A DNA stretch of 64,000 bases, taken from Nitrosophilus labii. Lineage in GTDB: Bacteria > Campylobacterota > Campylobacteria > Campylobacterales > Nitratiruptoraceae. The notes beneath the pieces are model-generated. The model did no database searches. It was given only the letters and a program-made list of their open reading frames with translations, and was not told where the DNA came from. How positions within the stretch are numbered: the first letter of the stretch is position 1; the number at the start of each line of letters is the position of its first letter. The translations under genes and the position numbers were made by a program. Shown here piece by piece: positions 25,047 through 35,119 of the stretch. Location of the stretch: positions 930,001-994,000 of the forward strand of contig NZ_AP022826.1 of assembly GCF_014466985.1 (NCBI RefSeq), written 5' to 3'.

Positions 25047-26567
25047 TTAATGCAAAAAGTGTCTCACTCCTGTAAAATATAGAGCTATTCCGTGCTCATC
25101 GGCAGCTTGTATAACTTCATCATCCCTAATGCTACCGCCAGGCTCTATTATCGCTTTAACTCCTGCTTCTGCTGCGGCATCAACCGAGTCTCTAAAAGGG
25201 AAGAAAGCTTCACTAGCCATTGCACTTCCACTAACATCAATACCTAACTCTTCTGCCTTTTTCAAAGCACATTTAGCAGCATCTACCCTACTAGTCATTC
25301 CCATACCAACTGCTACCATAGCACCATCTTTGACATAAACTACACAGTTTGATTTTGTGAGTGCTGCGATTTTCCAAGCCATCATCAAATCTTTTTTATC
25401 TTCAATAGCAGCTTTACTAACCTGTTTTGCTTCCAATACCTCTTCCTCTTTTATAATATCGGCATCTTGATAAACAAATCCTCCTTCAATATGCTTAAAA
25501 TCAAACAAATCGCCGCTTATTTCGAGTTTACTTTTACCTAGATCAAAAAGTTTGATTCTTTTTTTGTTTGCAAATACCTCTTTAGCCTCTTCAGTTATGG
25601 TTGCGGCTACTAAAACTTCTACGAAGATTTTATTGATCTCTTCTGCTAGCTCTTTCGTTACTACGCCGTTTACGGTAACTACACCTCCAAAAGCGCTTAC
25701 CGGGTCACACTCTAGCGCTTTTTGCCAAGAAGTTATAAGGTCATCTTTAAGCGCGGCTCCGCATGGGTTACCGTGTTTTACTATAACCACACTACCCTTT
25801 CCAAGACTTACCGCAATCTTCATACAGGCGTTTATATCGGTGAGATTGTTAAAACTTGCTTCGCCTTTTAAAACGTTTAAATTAGCGTAAAAGTCTTCAA
25901 ACTCATATAGTGCTCCTCTTTGGTGAGGATTTTCTCCATATCTAGTGTTGAAAACTTTTTTTCCTACTATAAACTGTTTATCTCCAAAGCTATCATTGAA
26001 CCTTTTGTTCATATAGTTTGCTATGGTCGCATCGTAGCTTGCAGTATGTTCAAAAGCTTTTATCATCAAATCCCTTCTAAATTCCAAAGAGTTTTTATCG
26101 TTTTTTAAGGCATCTATAACTTTGTTATAATCATTAGGATCCGTAACGATAATTACGCTTTCGAAATTTTTTGCAGCACTTCTAACCATAGTCGGCCCGC
26201 CAATATCTATATTTTCTATAATCTCTTCAAAATTTTCCGTTCTTTGTATAGTCTCTTTAAAAGGATATAGGTTTACGCATACAATATCTATCGGCTCTAT
26301 CCCAAGTTTCTTTGCCTCTTGAAAATGATCCACTTTATCTCTTCTAAAAAGTATTCCTCCGTGAATATATGGATTTAGCGTTTTTACTCTCCCGTTAAAA
26401 CACTCAGGAAAATTTGTAATTTCACTTATTTCCGTTACTTCCAAACCGGCATCTTTTAAAACTCTCCAAGTACCTCCCGTACTTATTATCTCATATCCTA
26501 GTTCGATAAGCTCTTTTGCAAATTCAACTATACCCGTTTTATCACTAACACTTAACAATGCTCTCAT
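25047..26567 (-). CDS. purH: Bifunctional AICAR formyltransferase / IMP cyclohydrolase
   Basis: Performs the last two steps of IMP synthesis. At 506 residues it has an N-terminal IMP cyclohydrolase domain ([42 protein letters not shown]) and a C-terminal AICAR transformylase domain ([14 protein letters not shown] near 209, [40 protein letters not shown] at the end). ATG 26567 has a weak AAGGATTTT site. The other purine genes of this window (purL, purC, purS, purQ) are in separate places. Confidence 0.97.
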   Translation of the reverse strand: MRALLSVSDKTGIVEFAKELIELGYEIISTGGTWRVLKDAGLEVTEISEITNFPECFNGRVKTLNPYIHGGILFRRDKVDHFQEAKKLGIEPIDIVCVNLYPFKETIQRTENFEEIIENIDIGGPTMVRSAAKNFESVIIVTDPNDYNKVIDALKNDKNSLEFRRDLMIKAFEHTASYDATIANYMNKRFNDSFGDKQFIVGKKVFNTRYGENPHQRGALYEFEDFYANLNVLKGEASFNNLTDINACMKIAVSLGKGSVVIVKHGNPCGAALKDDLITSWQKALECDPVSAFGGVVTVNGVVTKELAEEINKIFVEVLVAATITEEAKEVFANKKRIKLFDLGKSKLEISGDLFDFKHIEGGFVYQDADIIKEEEVLEAKQVSKAAIEDKKDLMMAWKIAALTKSNCVVYVKDGAMVAVGMGMTSRVDAAKCALKKAEELGIDVSGSAMASEAFFPFRDSVDAAAEAGVKAIIEPGGSIRDDEVIQAADEHGIALYFTGVRHFLH

Positions 26568-26630
26568 TAAAATCCTTTAATTGAAAAATTTTTTAATAAT
26601 TATATCTAGTTTAAGTTAAAGAGGAGTAAA

Positions 26631-26669
26631 ATGAAAAAGATAGTAAGGAATGAAAAAATTTCTATTTAG
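26631..26669 (+). CDS. Possible 12-residue leader peptide upstream of ldh
   Basis: A short frame MKKIVRNEKISI with an excellent AAAGAGGAG site 6 nt before the ATG, ending in TAG 44 nt before the lactate dehydrogenase start. A frame this short can be chance, so I give it low confidence. It could be a translated leader or the remnant of a decayed gene. Confidence 0.25.
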   Translation: MKKIVRNEKISI

Positions 26670-26712
26670 TCAAATATATGAATAAACATCATTTTTAAAT
26701 AAAGGGCAAATT

Positions 26713-27643
26713 ATGCATATTGGAATCATCGGTGCCGGCAATGTAGGAGTCGGGGTGGCAGACGCTCTTACTTATCTAGGTATAGGTAAAAAAATAACAC
26801 TTTATAATAGACATATTGAGAAAGCTTTAGGAGAAATTTGGGATTTAAGTGATGCTACTCCTTTGTTAAGAGGAACAATGGAGTTTGTTGCAACCGATGA
26901 TTATAATGATTTGAGTAATTGCGAAATTATTGTCATTACCGCCGGAATTAAACAAAAAAAAGGACAAAACAGACTTGAACTTCTTGGCGAAAATTATAAA
27001 ATCGTTAAAAATATAATCGAAAATTTGGATAGAGTAAACCTAGAAGCAAAAATTATAATAGTAACCAATCCGGTAGATATACTTACAAAAATAGCCATAA
27101 AAATATCAAAAAGAGATAAAAACTATATTTTTGGAAGTGGAACAGTTCTTGATAGTATAAGATTTAGAGAAGCTATAGGTGAAAAGATAAAGGTAAATAG
27201 AAGAAATATATATGCTTATATAATAGGTGAACACGGTGACAGTGAATTTCCATTATGGTCGGCTTGTCGTATTGGTCCCGTAGAACTTGATAGCTTTGAT
27301 ATTGAAAATCTAGAAGAATTCAAAAAAGAGATATCAGATAAAGTTAGACAAAGAGCTTATGAGATCATAAAAAAGAAGGGGTTTACAAAACAAGCTATAG
27401 TAACTTCGGTAGCGCTTCTGGTTAAATCGATAATATTTAACGAAAAGGGAGTTTATACGGTTTCTGTGCCGATAAACGATATATGGATGTATTAAATGCG
27501 ATGTTTGTTTATCTATTCCTTGCATTATAGGTAAAAATGGGATAGAAAAAAAACTATCGATTAAATGTACTGAAGAAGAGTATAAAAGTTTAAAAAAGAG
27601 TGCCGAGAAACTTGATAACGTTTATAAACAATTGGGTATTTAA
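26713..27643 (+). pseudogene. L-lactate dehydrogenase, frameshifted near the C-terminus
   Basis: An NAD-dependent 2-hydroxyacid dehydrogenase: GIIGAGNVGVGVADAL (Rossmann loop), KQKKGQNR with Gln at the position that in lactate dehydrogenases (not malate, which has Arg) sets pyruvate specificity, GSGTVLDSIRFR and GEHGDSEFPLWS (catalytic His). The frame stops at 27495, about 50 residues short. Continuing in the next frame from 27500 gives DVCLSIPCIIGKNGIEKKL to a stop at 27643, the expected C-terminus. The shift is +1 (equivalent to loss of 2 nt), just after an (AT)3 tract at 27478-27485. Could be a true mutation, slippage or an assembly error. Confidence 0.75.
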
Positions 27644-27655
27644 AGGTGATTAAAT

Positions 27656-28579
27656 ATGAGAAAAAAAATAGAAAATATTAAATTTCCTTGGCAAACACCT
27701 AAGCCTTCTGAAGAAGACCCAAAATCTTTAGAACTTGTTAACAAGATTATGAATAGTCCTTCTTATAAACTTTCGATTGAAGATATAGAATTTTTAAAAT
27801 CGGACGATACTAGAGGCTTGAGACTACAACTAGACTATCTAAAGCCTGAATTAGCTATGAAAAAGTATGGTATAAAGCATACTATAGTGGTTTTTGGAAG
27901 TGCGAGAATAAAAGAGTCTAAAACAGCATTAAAAGAGCTTGAGAAAATAAAAAGACTCTTAGATAAAAATCCTGATTCAAAAAGTTTGTTAAAACGGCTG
28001 AGAATTATCGAAAAAATGGTTGAAAAAAGTATCTATTATGAAGAGGCTAGAGAATTTGGAAGACTAGTTGGAAAAGCTGGGAAAGGACCTAAAGACAATA
28101 CCGTTACTTTAATGACCGGAGGAGGTCCGGGAATTATGGAAGCCGCCAATAGAGGAGCTTATGACGTAGGTGCAATAAGTATAGGACTAAATATTCAACT
28201 ACCACATGAGCAGTTTCCAAATCCTTACATAACTCCGGATCTATGTTTTCAATTTCACTACTTTGCTATTAGAAAACTTCACTTTTTACATAGAGCCTGT
28301 GCTTTGGTTGTTTTTCCGGGAGGCTATGGAACTTTAGATGAACTTTTTGAAACGCTTACTCTGATACAAACGGGAAAAAACAGGTCTATACCCGTAGTTC
28401 TTATAGGAAAAGAGTACTGGAGCAAACTAATAGACTTTAAAGTATTGGTTGAAGAAGGTACGATAGATCCTGAAGAACTTAAGATTTTCACTTTTAAAGA
28501 GAATGCAAAAGATGCTTGGGAGCATATTATAGGGTGGTATAAAAAAAGAGGTATTTCACTATTTGATAAAAAGGAATAG
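27656..28579 (+). CDS. LOG-family protein (TIGR00730-like, nucleoside monophosphate phosphoribohydrolase-related)
   Basis: A Rossmann-fold protein of 307 residues carrying VVFGSARI, LMTGGGPGIMEAANRGAYDVG and the family signature PGGYGTLDELFETL. LOG enzymes hydrolyse nucleoside 5'-monophosphates; the bacterial ones also include regulators of nucleotide pools. This one has a roughly 75-residue N-terminal extension and an insert (about 90-115) compared with short LOG proteins. It starts 12 nt after the ldh remnant and runs into ppsA by 2 nt. Confidence 0.85.
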   Translation: MRKKIENIKFPWQTPKPSEEDPKSLELVNKIMNSPSYKLSIEDIEFLKSDDTRGLRLQLDYLKPELAMKKYGIKHTIVVFGSARIKESKTALKELEKIKRLLDKNPDSKSLLKRLRIIEKMVEKSIYYEEAREFGRLVGKAGKGPKDNTVTLMTGGGPGIMEAANRGAYDVGAISIGLNIQLPHEQFPNPYITPDLCFQFHYFAIRKLHFLHRACALVVFPGGYGTLDELFETLTLIQTGKNRSIPVVLIGKEYWSKLIDFKVLVEEGTIDPEELKIFTFKENAKDAWEHIIGWYKKRGISLFDKKE

Positions 28580-28581
28580 CA

Positions 28582-30975
28582 ATGAGCGAATTTATAAAAT
28601 GGTTTAAAGATTTAAGCATCGAAGATATCTCAGAAGTTGGTGGGAAAAACGCTAGTTTAGGTGAGATGTACAATAATTTAACAAAGTTAGGAGTAAATAT
28701 TCCCAACGGATTTGCCGTAACCGCTTCTGCTTACAAATATTTTTTTACGAAGAACGGATTATGGAAACCTTTAAAAGAACTTTTTAAAGATTTTGAAGCG
28801 GAAAATATAGACGAATTAAAAAGAGTTGGCAAGATTGCACGAGAGCTTATTATGAAAGCTAAAATTCCGGACGACTTAAAAAAAGATATTTTACAAGGGT
28901 ATAAAAGTTTAAAAAAAGAGTATGGAGAGGGAGTCAGTTTGGCGGTTAGAAGTTCTGCTACCGCTGAGGACTCCCCTACTGCCTCTTTTGCAGGACAAAA
29001 CGAGTCATATCTAAATATCAAAGGCGAGGAAAATTTGCTTCAGGCATATAAGATGTGTCTAAGCTCAAACTTTACGGACAGAAGCATTAGTTATAAATAT
29101 TCTCACGGATTCGATCCCTTAAAAGTATACCTTTCGGTTGTTATAATGAAAATGGTAAGAAGCGATATGGCAAGTAGCGGAGTTATGTTTTCTATCGATA
29201 CCGAAAATGGATTTAAAGATGTTATATTTATAAATTCGGCTTGGGGTTTGGGTGAAAATATAGTTCAAGGCACTATTGAACCAGATAGTTTTTATGTACA
29301 TAAACCGACTTTGAAGCAAGGTTATAGAGCAGTTTTAAAAAGAAAGTTGGGAAATAAAGAGAAAATGATGATATTTAGTAAAACGTTACATAAAGCTATT
29401 CTTGCTGAACAATTTACAAAAAACATAAAAACGCCAATTGAAAAAAGATTAAAATACTCTTTAAGTGATGAAGAAGTTCTAAAACTTGCGGATTGGGCTG
29501 TAAAGATTGAAGAGCATTACGGTAAAATCTATAAACAGTATATGCCTATGGATATGGAGTGGGCAAAAGACGGTATAGACGGGGAACTATATATTGTTCA
29601 GGCTAGACCTGAAACCGTACACTCTCAAGAGAAAGCGTCATACTTTGAAATATACAGACTTTTGGAAAAATCAAATATTTTACTTACTGGCAATGCGGTT
29701 GGTGAAAAGATAGGTTCCGGTAAAGTGAAAATTTTACGCTCAATGGCGGAGTCGGAAAAATTTAAAAAGGGAGACGTTTTAGTCGCACCTACTACTAGTC
29801 CCGACTGGGAACCTGTTATGAAAATAGCAAGCGCCATTATAACAGAAACTGGAGGAAGAACCTGTCATGCGGCTATAGTAAGTAGAGAACTTGGCAAACC
29901 TGCGATTGTGGGAGCAAAAAACTCTACTAAGATTTTAAAAGAGAACCAAGAGGTAACGGTTAGTTGTGCCGAAGGAGAGATTGGAAAAGTATATGACGGG
30001 ATTTTAAAATTTGAAATAGAAAAAGTTGATGTTTCCAAGCTTCCAAAACCTAAAACAAAAATTATGATGAATCTAGGCAATCCGGAGTTGGCTTTTTCTT
30101 TAGCAAAACTTCCAGTTGACGGTATAGGGTTGGCTAGAATGGAGTTTATTATAAGCAACTACATAAAAGCGCATCCGATGGCCATTAAACATCCGGAACT
30201 TTTAAGCGATACCGAAAGAGCCCTGTTGGACGAACTATCTTTTCCATTTGACGGAGATATGGAAGAGTTTTTTATCAAGACTCTAAGCGAAGGGGTAGCT
30301 ACTATAGCTTCTTCTGTGTATCCCAAAAAATGTATAGTTAGAATGAGCGATTTTAAAAGTAATGAATACGCAAATCTTTTAGGAGGTAGACATTTTGAAC
30401 CAATAGAAGAGAATCCTATGTTAGGATTTAGAGGTGCCGCTAGATATACGCATCCAAACTATGCGGAAGGTTTTGAACTAGAGTGTAAAGCCATGAAAAG
30501 AGCAATCGAAGTAATGGGATTTGACAATATCTATCTTATGATTCCATTTTGTAGAAGAATTGAAGAGGCAAAAAGAGTAAAAGAGGCTTTGGCAAAAAAT
30601 GGTTTAGGGGATGTAAGTGTATATATGATGTGTGAAATTCCAAATAATGTAATATTAGTTGATGAGTTTTTGAAAGTTTTTGACGGTATAAGTATTGGTA
30701 CCAACGATTTGACTCAACTTACTTTAGGAGTCGATAGAGACAGTGAAATAGTATCATTTGATTATGATGAAAGAGATGAAGGGGTTAAAAGGATGGTAAA
30801 AATGGCGGTAGAGGGCGCCAAAAGAAATAACAAATATTCCGGACTTTGTGGTCAAGCTCCAAGCGACTATCCGGAGTTTGCCGCTTTTTTAGTTAAAATT
30901 GGAATAGAAAGTATAAGTTTAAATCCCGATAGCGTACTAAAAACTATTAAAGATATCTCAAAATTGGAGGAGTAA
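28582..30975 (+). CDS. ppsA: Phosphoenolpyruvate synthase (pyruvate, water dikinase)
   Basis: Converts pyruvate and ATP to PEP, AMP and phosphate; it feeds gluconeogenesis and, in autotrophs using the reductive TCA cycle, carries fixed carbon to sugars. It is 797 residues: N-terminal ATP-grasp (VGGKNASLGEM, SLAVRSSATAEDSP, SFAGQNESYL), the phosphohistidine domain with His429 in GGRTCHAAIVSRELGKPAIVG, and a C-terminal PEP-binding barrel (GIGLARMEFI, SIGTNDLTQLTLGVDRD, SGLCGQAPSDYPEF). It overlaps gpmA by 1 nt. Confidence 0.95.
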   Translation: MSEFIKWFKDLSIEDISEVGGKNASLGEMYNNLTKLGVNIPNGFAVTASAYKYFFTKNGLWKPLKELFKDFEAENIDELKRVGKIARELIMKAKIPDDLKKDILQGYKSLKKEYGEGVSLAVRSSATAEDSPTASFAGQNESYLNIKGEENLLQAYKMCLSSNFTDRSISYKYSHGFDPLKVYLSVVIMKMVRSDMASSGVMFSIDTENGFKDVIFINSAWGLGENIVQGTIEPDSFYVHKPTLKQGYRAVLKRKLGNKEKMMIFSKTLHKAILAEQFTKNIKTPIEKRLKYSLSDEEVLKLADWAVKIEEHYGKIYKQYMPMDMEWAKDGIDGELYIVQARPETVHSQEKASYFEIYRLLEKSNILLTGNAVGEKIGSGKVKILRSMAESEKFKKGDVLVAPTTSPDWEPVMKIASAIITETGGRTCHAAIVSRELGKPAIVGAKNSTKILKENQEVTVSCAEGEIGKVYDGILKFEIEKVDVSKLPKPKTKIMMNLGNPELAFSLAKLPVDGIGLARMEFIISNYIKAHPMAIKHPELLSDTERALLDELSFPFDGDMEEFFIKTLSEGVATIASSVYPKKCIVRMSDFKSNEYANLLGGRHFEPIEENPMLGFRGAARYTHPNYAEGFELECKAMKRAIEVMGFDNIYLMIPFCRRIEEAKRVKEALAKNGLGDVSVYMMCEIPNNVILVDEFLKVFDGISIGTNDLTQLTLGVDRDSEIVSFDYDERDEGVKRMVKMAVEGAKRNNKYSGLCGQAPSDYPEFAAFLVKIGIESISLNPDSVLKTIKDISKLEE

Positions 30976-31667
30976 TGAAACTAATACTTCTAAGACACGG
31001 ACAAAGCCAGTGGAACGCTAAAAATCTTTTTACTGGTTGGATTGACGTAGATTTAAGTGAAAAGGGGAAAAATGAGGCAAAAAGAGCCGGCGAGCTTCTA
31101 AAAGAGGCATCTCTTTTTCCCAATATATGTTATACATCATATCTCAAAAGAGCTATTCATACCGCACAGATTGCTTTAAATTTACTTAATTGGGAACATA
31201 TAGACATTATTAAAAGTTGGAAGCTAAACGAAAGACATTACGGAAACTGGCAAGGAAAAAATAAAGATGAAGTAAAAGCAGAATATGGAGAAGAGCTTTT
31301 TATGGCCGTTAGGAGAGGTTATGATACTCCACCACCTCCAATAGAGCCAACCGATGAAGATTATGAAAAAAGACTTCCGGTAGATAAAAAGTATGAAAAT
31401 ATAGGTTATCATCCAAAAAGCGAATCGTTAAAAGATACTAGAGAAAGAGTTGTAGAGTACTTTTTTGAAGAGATTGTTCCGTCGTTGTTGGTTTATGATA
31501 GCGTAATGATAGCCGCTCACGGAAACTCACTAAGAGCTTTGATAATGTTTTTGGAAAAAATAGAACCGCAAGAAGTATCAAAAATAGAGATTCCAACGGG
31601 AGTTCCTATTGTTTACGAACTGGATAGTGAATTGAAAATTAAAGATAAAAAGGTTTATATAGATTAA
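30975..31667 (+). CDS. gpmA: 2,3-bisphosphoglycerate-dependent phosphoglycerate mutase
   Basis: Interconverts 3- and 2-phosphoglycerate. At 230 residues it opens LILLRHGQSQWNAKNLFTGW with the phosphohistidine His8, then NERHYGNWQGKNK (family Glu) and AAHGNSLRALIMFL (second catalytic His). The cofactor-dependent type is less common in Campylobacterota than the GpmI type, which I state from general knowledge. It shares its first base with the ppsA stop codon. Confidence 0.96.
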   Translation: MKLILLRHGQSQWNAKNLFTGWIDVDLSEKGKNEAKRAGELLKEASLFPNICYTSYLKRAIHTAQIALNLLNWEHIDIIKSWKLNERHYGNWQGKNKDEVKAEYGEELFMAVRRGYDTPPPPIEPTDEDYEKRLPVDKKYENIGYHPKSESLKDTRERVVEYFFEEIVPSLLVYDSVMIAAHGNSLRALIMFLEKIEPQEVSKIEIPTGVPIVYELDSELKIKDKKVYID

Positions 31668-31689
31668 AGTGTTGGTGTTAAAGTTGTAT

Positions 31690-31728
31690 ATTGGTATATT
31701 GGGAAAAATAAAAAAACCAATAACCAAA
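31690..31728 (+). repeat. Intergenic hairpin repeat after gpmA
   Basis: ATTGGTATATTGG (31690-31702) is an imperfect inverted partner of CCAATAACCAAA (31717-31728). The 12-mer TTGGTATATTGG is identical to that of the hairpin at 917-962. This 137-nt gap (31668-31804) also has further CCAATA-type words. It may be a terminator-like repeat; no gene is visible. Confidence 0.4.
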
Positions 31729-31804
31729 CCACCTATACATAAATATACCATTACACTTTTTTCCAATATCCAATGTCTTATGTCCAACTTCTAAAGGAAA
31801 TATC

Positions 31805-33193
31805 ATGGTTACAGTTACTTCCCATGGTGCGGCAAAAACCGTTACCGGCTCATGCCATTTAATGGAGTTTGAAAACGGTTTAAAAGTTTTAATCGATTGT
31901 GGTATGTATCAAGGAGCAGAAGAAGATAAAAACTATGAACCTTTCGGCTTTGATCCTAGAAAAATAGATTATCTGCTTTTAACTCACGGACATTTAGATC
32001 ATGTTGGGCGTATTCCTCTTTTAGTAAAACAGGGTTTTAAAGGTATTATCGTAGCGACCTCGGCGACGTTTGATCTTGCAAAAATAGTTCTTTTAGATAG
32101 TGCGAAACTTATGGAAGAGGAGTATAAAACCAGATTCAAAAAAGCGCAAAGAAAAGGCAAAGAAAGAGAGGTTAAAAAACCTTTATATACGATAAAAGAT
32201 GTAAAATCTGTTTTTAAACAAAAAAAAATAAAAGTAAAATATGAAAAAAAAATAGAAATATCAAAAAATGTCATAGCCGTTTTTAAAGATGCCGGACATA
32301 TTATAGGTTCCGCTTTTATCGAAATCGTATATTTTAAACATAATGCTAAAAAAAGAGTCATTTTTAGCGGAGACTTAGGCAATAGATATAACAATGTCCT
32401 ACCCTCGCCCGCAAAACCGAAAGCGGCGCAAACAGTATTTATAGAGTCCACTTATGGAGATAGATGTCATAGAACATATGAAGATAGTGTCGATGAGTTT
32501 AAAAATGCTGTAATCGAAACTATATCAAATAAAGGAAACGTTTTAATCCCCTCTTTTGCTATAGAACGTACTCAACAGATTTTAGCTATTTTTAAAGAGA
32601 TGGAAATAAAAAGAGAACTTCCTAGTAACGCCAAAGTTTTTTTAGATAGTCCTATGGCTATAAAAGCTACTAAAATCTATAAAAGATACAAACACTTACT
32701 TTCAAACCGTTACAAAAAGTTTGGTAATCCATTTAGTTTTTCACAATTAAGACTCGTAACAAACATAGAAAATTCAAAAAAGATAAACGATTTAAAATGG
32801 GGAAACATCATCATAGCCGGAAGCGGTATGTGTAACGGAGGCAGAATCTTACACCATTTAAAACATAGACTTTGGAATGAAAAAAATAGCGTAATTTTTG
32901 TAGGATTTCAAGCAAAAGGTACGCTTGGACGCGAGATTGTTGATGGGGCAAAAACTGTAAAAATATTTGATGAAGATATTATAGTAAGGGCAAAAATATA
33001 TACTATAAACGGTTTTTCAGCACATGCAGATCAAAAAGAGCTTTTAGAGTGGATAGAAAAGATCGACAACTTAAAAAATATATTTTTAATTCATGGGGAA
33101 GAGAATAAGCAAACTATTTTTAAAAAAGCTATTGAAAACTATACTGGATTGAACGCTCATATAGTAGAACCTAACGAAAAAATATTTATATAA
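31805..33193 (+). CDS. Metallo-beta-lactamase / beta-CASP RNase-like protein
   Basis: A 462-residue metallo-beta-lactamase-fold protein of the CPSF73/Ysh1-like group: LTHGHLDHVGRIP (HxHxDH zinc motif, about 59-71), DAGHIIGSAF, FSGDLGN, and a C-terminal beta-CASP domain (AIERTQQIL, SGMCNGGRILHHL, GTLGREIVDGAK, NGFSAHADQKELLEWI). Such enzymes cut or trim RNA. Archaeal members have an N-terminal KH domain; none is seen here. It follows gpmA and precedes the CoA ligase by 13 nt. Confidence 0.85.
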   Translation: MVTVTSHGAAKTVTGSCHLMEFENGLKVLIDCGMYQGAEEDKNYEPFGFDPRKIDYLLLTHGHLDHVGRIPLLVKQGFKGIIVATSATFDLAKIVLLDSAKLMEEEYKTRFKKAQRKGKEREVKKPLYTIKDVKSVFKQKKIKVKYEKKIEISKNVIAVFKDAGHIIGSAFIEIVYFKHNAKKRVIFSGDLGNRYNNVLPSPAKPKAAQTVFIESTYGDRCHRTYEDSVDEFKNAVIETISNKGNVLIPSFAIERTQQILAIFKEMEIKRELPSNAKVFLDSPMAIKATKIYKRYKHLLSNRYKKFGNPFSFSQLRLVTNIENSKKINDLKWGNIIIAGSGMCNGGRILHHLKHRLWNEKNSVIFVGFQAKGTLGREIVDGAKTVKIFDEDIIVRAKIYTINGFSAHADQKELLEWIEKIDNLKNIFLIHGEENKQTIFKKAIENYTGLNAHIVEPNEKIFI

Positions 33194-33206
33194 AAGGCTA
33201 TTTTTT

Positions 33207-35117
33207 ATGAAAGAGTATGAAGTTTACGAGTTTTTGAAAAGTTACGGTATAAAGACTCCGCAATACAAAATATTCGATATCGATAAAAAACTCTTTTTCA
33301 ACAAATTTCCGGCTGTTTTGAAAATATTATCAAAAAAGGTAGTACATAAAAGTGACGTGGGTGGTATAAGAGTCGGCATTGATAGTAATGAAGAGTTGCA
33401 ACAAGCTAGAAATGAGATGGTTTTATCTCTTCAAAAAAACGGTATTTTTCTAGATTCGGAAGATAAATTTATTGTCCAAGAAACAGTACGGGGTGAAGAG
33501 TTTTATATAGGAGGCGTATATGATGATATATTTGAAGAGGTTTTGCTTTTTGGAAAAGGTGGAACACTTATAGAGATAGAAAAAGATGTTTGCTATATAG
33601 ATACCGCATCTGAAGAAAGCGAGATCTTAAAAAGCTTTAATACTACAAAAATCTCTAAAATTTTTCCAAATTTCAGAGGCAAAGAGTATAAAATCGAATA
33701 TGTTTTAGAGGTTATTAAGAAGTTTCAAAAACTGTTTTTAAAAGAAGATATAACCGAATTTGATATAAATCCATTGATATATACCGATAACGGTTTTATA
33801 GCTGTAGATGCTAGGATGAGATTTGGTAAACCTGACAAAAAAAGGAAAAAAGTTCGAAAATATGATATTTTTCAAAACAAAAAGATTGCAATTTTTGGAG
33901 CAACTGACAAAAAAGAGAAAGTTGGCTACGCAATTGCCAAAAACTCTCTAAAAAGTAGTTGCGATATATACTTTGTAAATCCAAGATTAAAATCTCTTTT
34001 TGACAAAAAAGTTTACACAAGTGTGGAAGAACTCCCAAATATTGATACTGCAATCATAGCGATACCTTCGCATTTGGTACTTGAACTTGTCATGAAACTT
34101 GCAAAAAAAAGGGTTCAAAATATTATAATTATCTCTGCGGGTTTTAAAGAGAGCGGGAATAAAGAGTTAGAAGAGAAGATAAAAAAAGTCGCCGATGATT
34201 TCGGACTAAACGTTATAGGCCCAAACTGCTTGGGTATTTACGACGCCTCCAAAAATCTAAATCTTACTTTCGCAACGGACAATATTTTAGCCGGGGATAT
34301 TGCTCTTATCTCTCAATCGGGAGCCGTTTTAAGCGCACTGTTAGATAAAGCATATTCACACTCTATCGGTTTTTCTCATATACTCTCTTTAGGAAATATG
34401 GTTGACTTTGATTTTACGGATGCCGTAAGAAATCTTCAAAACAAAAATGAGTGTAAGTTTATCAATATTTATGCGGAAGGTCTTCAAGATGGCAAAGAGT
34501 TTTTAAAAGCTATAAGAGAGAGTAAAAAAACCGTTTTTATCTACAAAACCGGAAAATCAGCTGAGGCGAAAAGAGCGGCTTTCAGCCATACGGGTAATAT
34601 AAGTGGCGATTATGAGATGTTAAAGAGTCTTTGCTATGCGGCAGGTGCTGTTATAAAAGATGACATCGAAGAACTTGTCTTTTCACCTAAATTTCAAAAT
34701 TTTGATGAGGTACTCATCATCACTAATGCTGGAGGTCCTGGAACTATTTTAACCGATATTGTCACTCAAAGTGGAAAGAAACTTTATAACTTAAAAAAAC
34801 ATGAGATAGAAATGCTAAACAAAGTATTGCCAGATACCTGGTCAAAAAACAATCCGGTAGATATTATCGGCGATGCAACTTCTGATAGATATCAAAAAAC
34901 ATTAGAGATACTTTACAATGAAAAGCTTTTAATATTTGTAGTCGTTACCCCTCAGTATATGACAGATTCGTTAAATATAGCCAAAATTGTAGCTGGTTAT
35001 AAAAACATCGTTCCCGTATTTTTCGGTGAAGAAAACTTTAAAGATGTTTTTGAGTATTTTAAAAAAGATGGAATTCTCTATTTTAACGATTTGGAAAATA
35101 TCAAAAACATACTTTAA
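33207..35117 (+). CDS. ADP-forming acyl-CoA (acetyl-CoA) synthetase, fused beta-alpha
   Basis: A 636-residue fusion catalysing acyl-CoA + ADP + Pi to acid + CoA + ATP. The ATP-grasp (beta) half comes first (about 1-215, FPAVLKILSKKVVHKSDVGG, IVQETVRGEEFYIGG), then the CoA-binding/ligase (alpha) half (about 225-636) with the family block VIGPNCLGIYD, LISQSGAVLSA, and the phosphohistidine SHTGN (His461). The usual bacterial order is alpha then beta, so this order is notable. With ppsA, gpmA, gap and pfkA it suggests substrate-level ATP from acyl-CoA. Confidence 0.85.
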   Translation: MKEYEVYEFLKSYGIKTPQYKIFDIDKKLFFNKFPAVLKILSKKVVHKSDVGGIRVGIDSNEELQQARNEMVLSLQKNGIFLDSEDKFIVQETVRGEEFYIGGVYDDIFEEVLLFGKGGTLIEIEKDVCYIDTASEESEILKSFNTTKISKIFPNFRGKEYKIEYVLEVIKKFQKLFLKEDITEFDINPLIYTDNGFIAVDARMRFGKPDKKRKKVRKYDIFQNKKIAIFGATDKKEKVGYAIAKNSLKSSCDIYFVNPRLKSLFDKKVYTSVEELPNIDTAIIAIPSHLVLELVMKLAKKRVQNIIIISAGFKESGNKELEEKIKKVADDFGLNVIGPNCLGIYDASKNLNLTFATDNILAGDIALISQSGAVLSALLDKAYSHSIGFSHILSLGNMVDFDFTDAVRNLQNKNECKFINIYAEGLQDGKEFLKAIRESKKTVFIYKTGKSAEAKRAAFSHTGNISGDYEMLKSLCYAAGAVIKDDIEELVFSPKFQNFDEVLIITNAGGPGTILTDIVTQSGKKLYNLKKHEIEMLNKVLPDTWSKNNPVDIIGDATSDRYQKTLEILYNEKLLIFVVVTPQYMTDSLNIAKIVAGYKNIVPVFFGEENFKDVFEYFKKDGILYFNDLENIKNIL

Positions 35118-35119
35118 CC

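Noticed and set aside
31999-32451. A 150-codon open frame on the minus strand opposite the MBL-fold gene
   Set aside because: It lies wholly inside a well-supported plus-strand gene, has no family features, and such antisense frames are common in AT-rich coding DNA.
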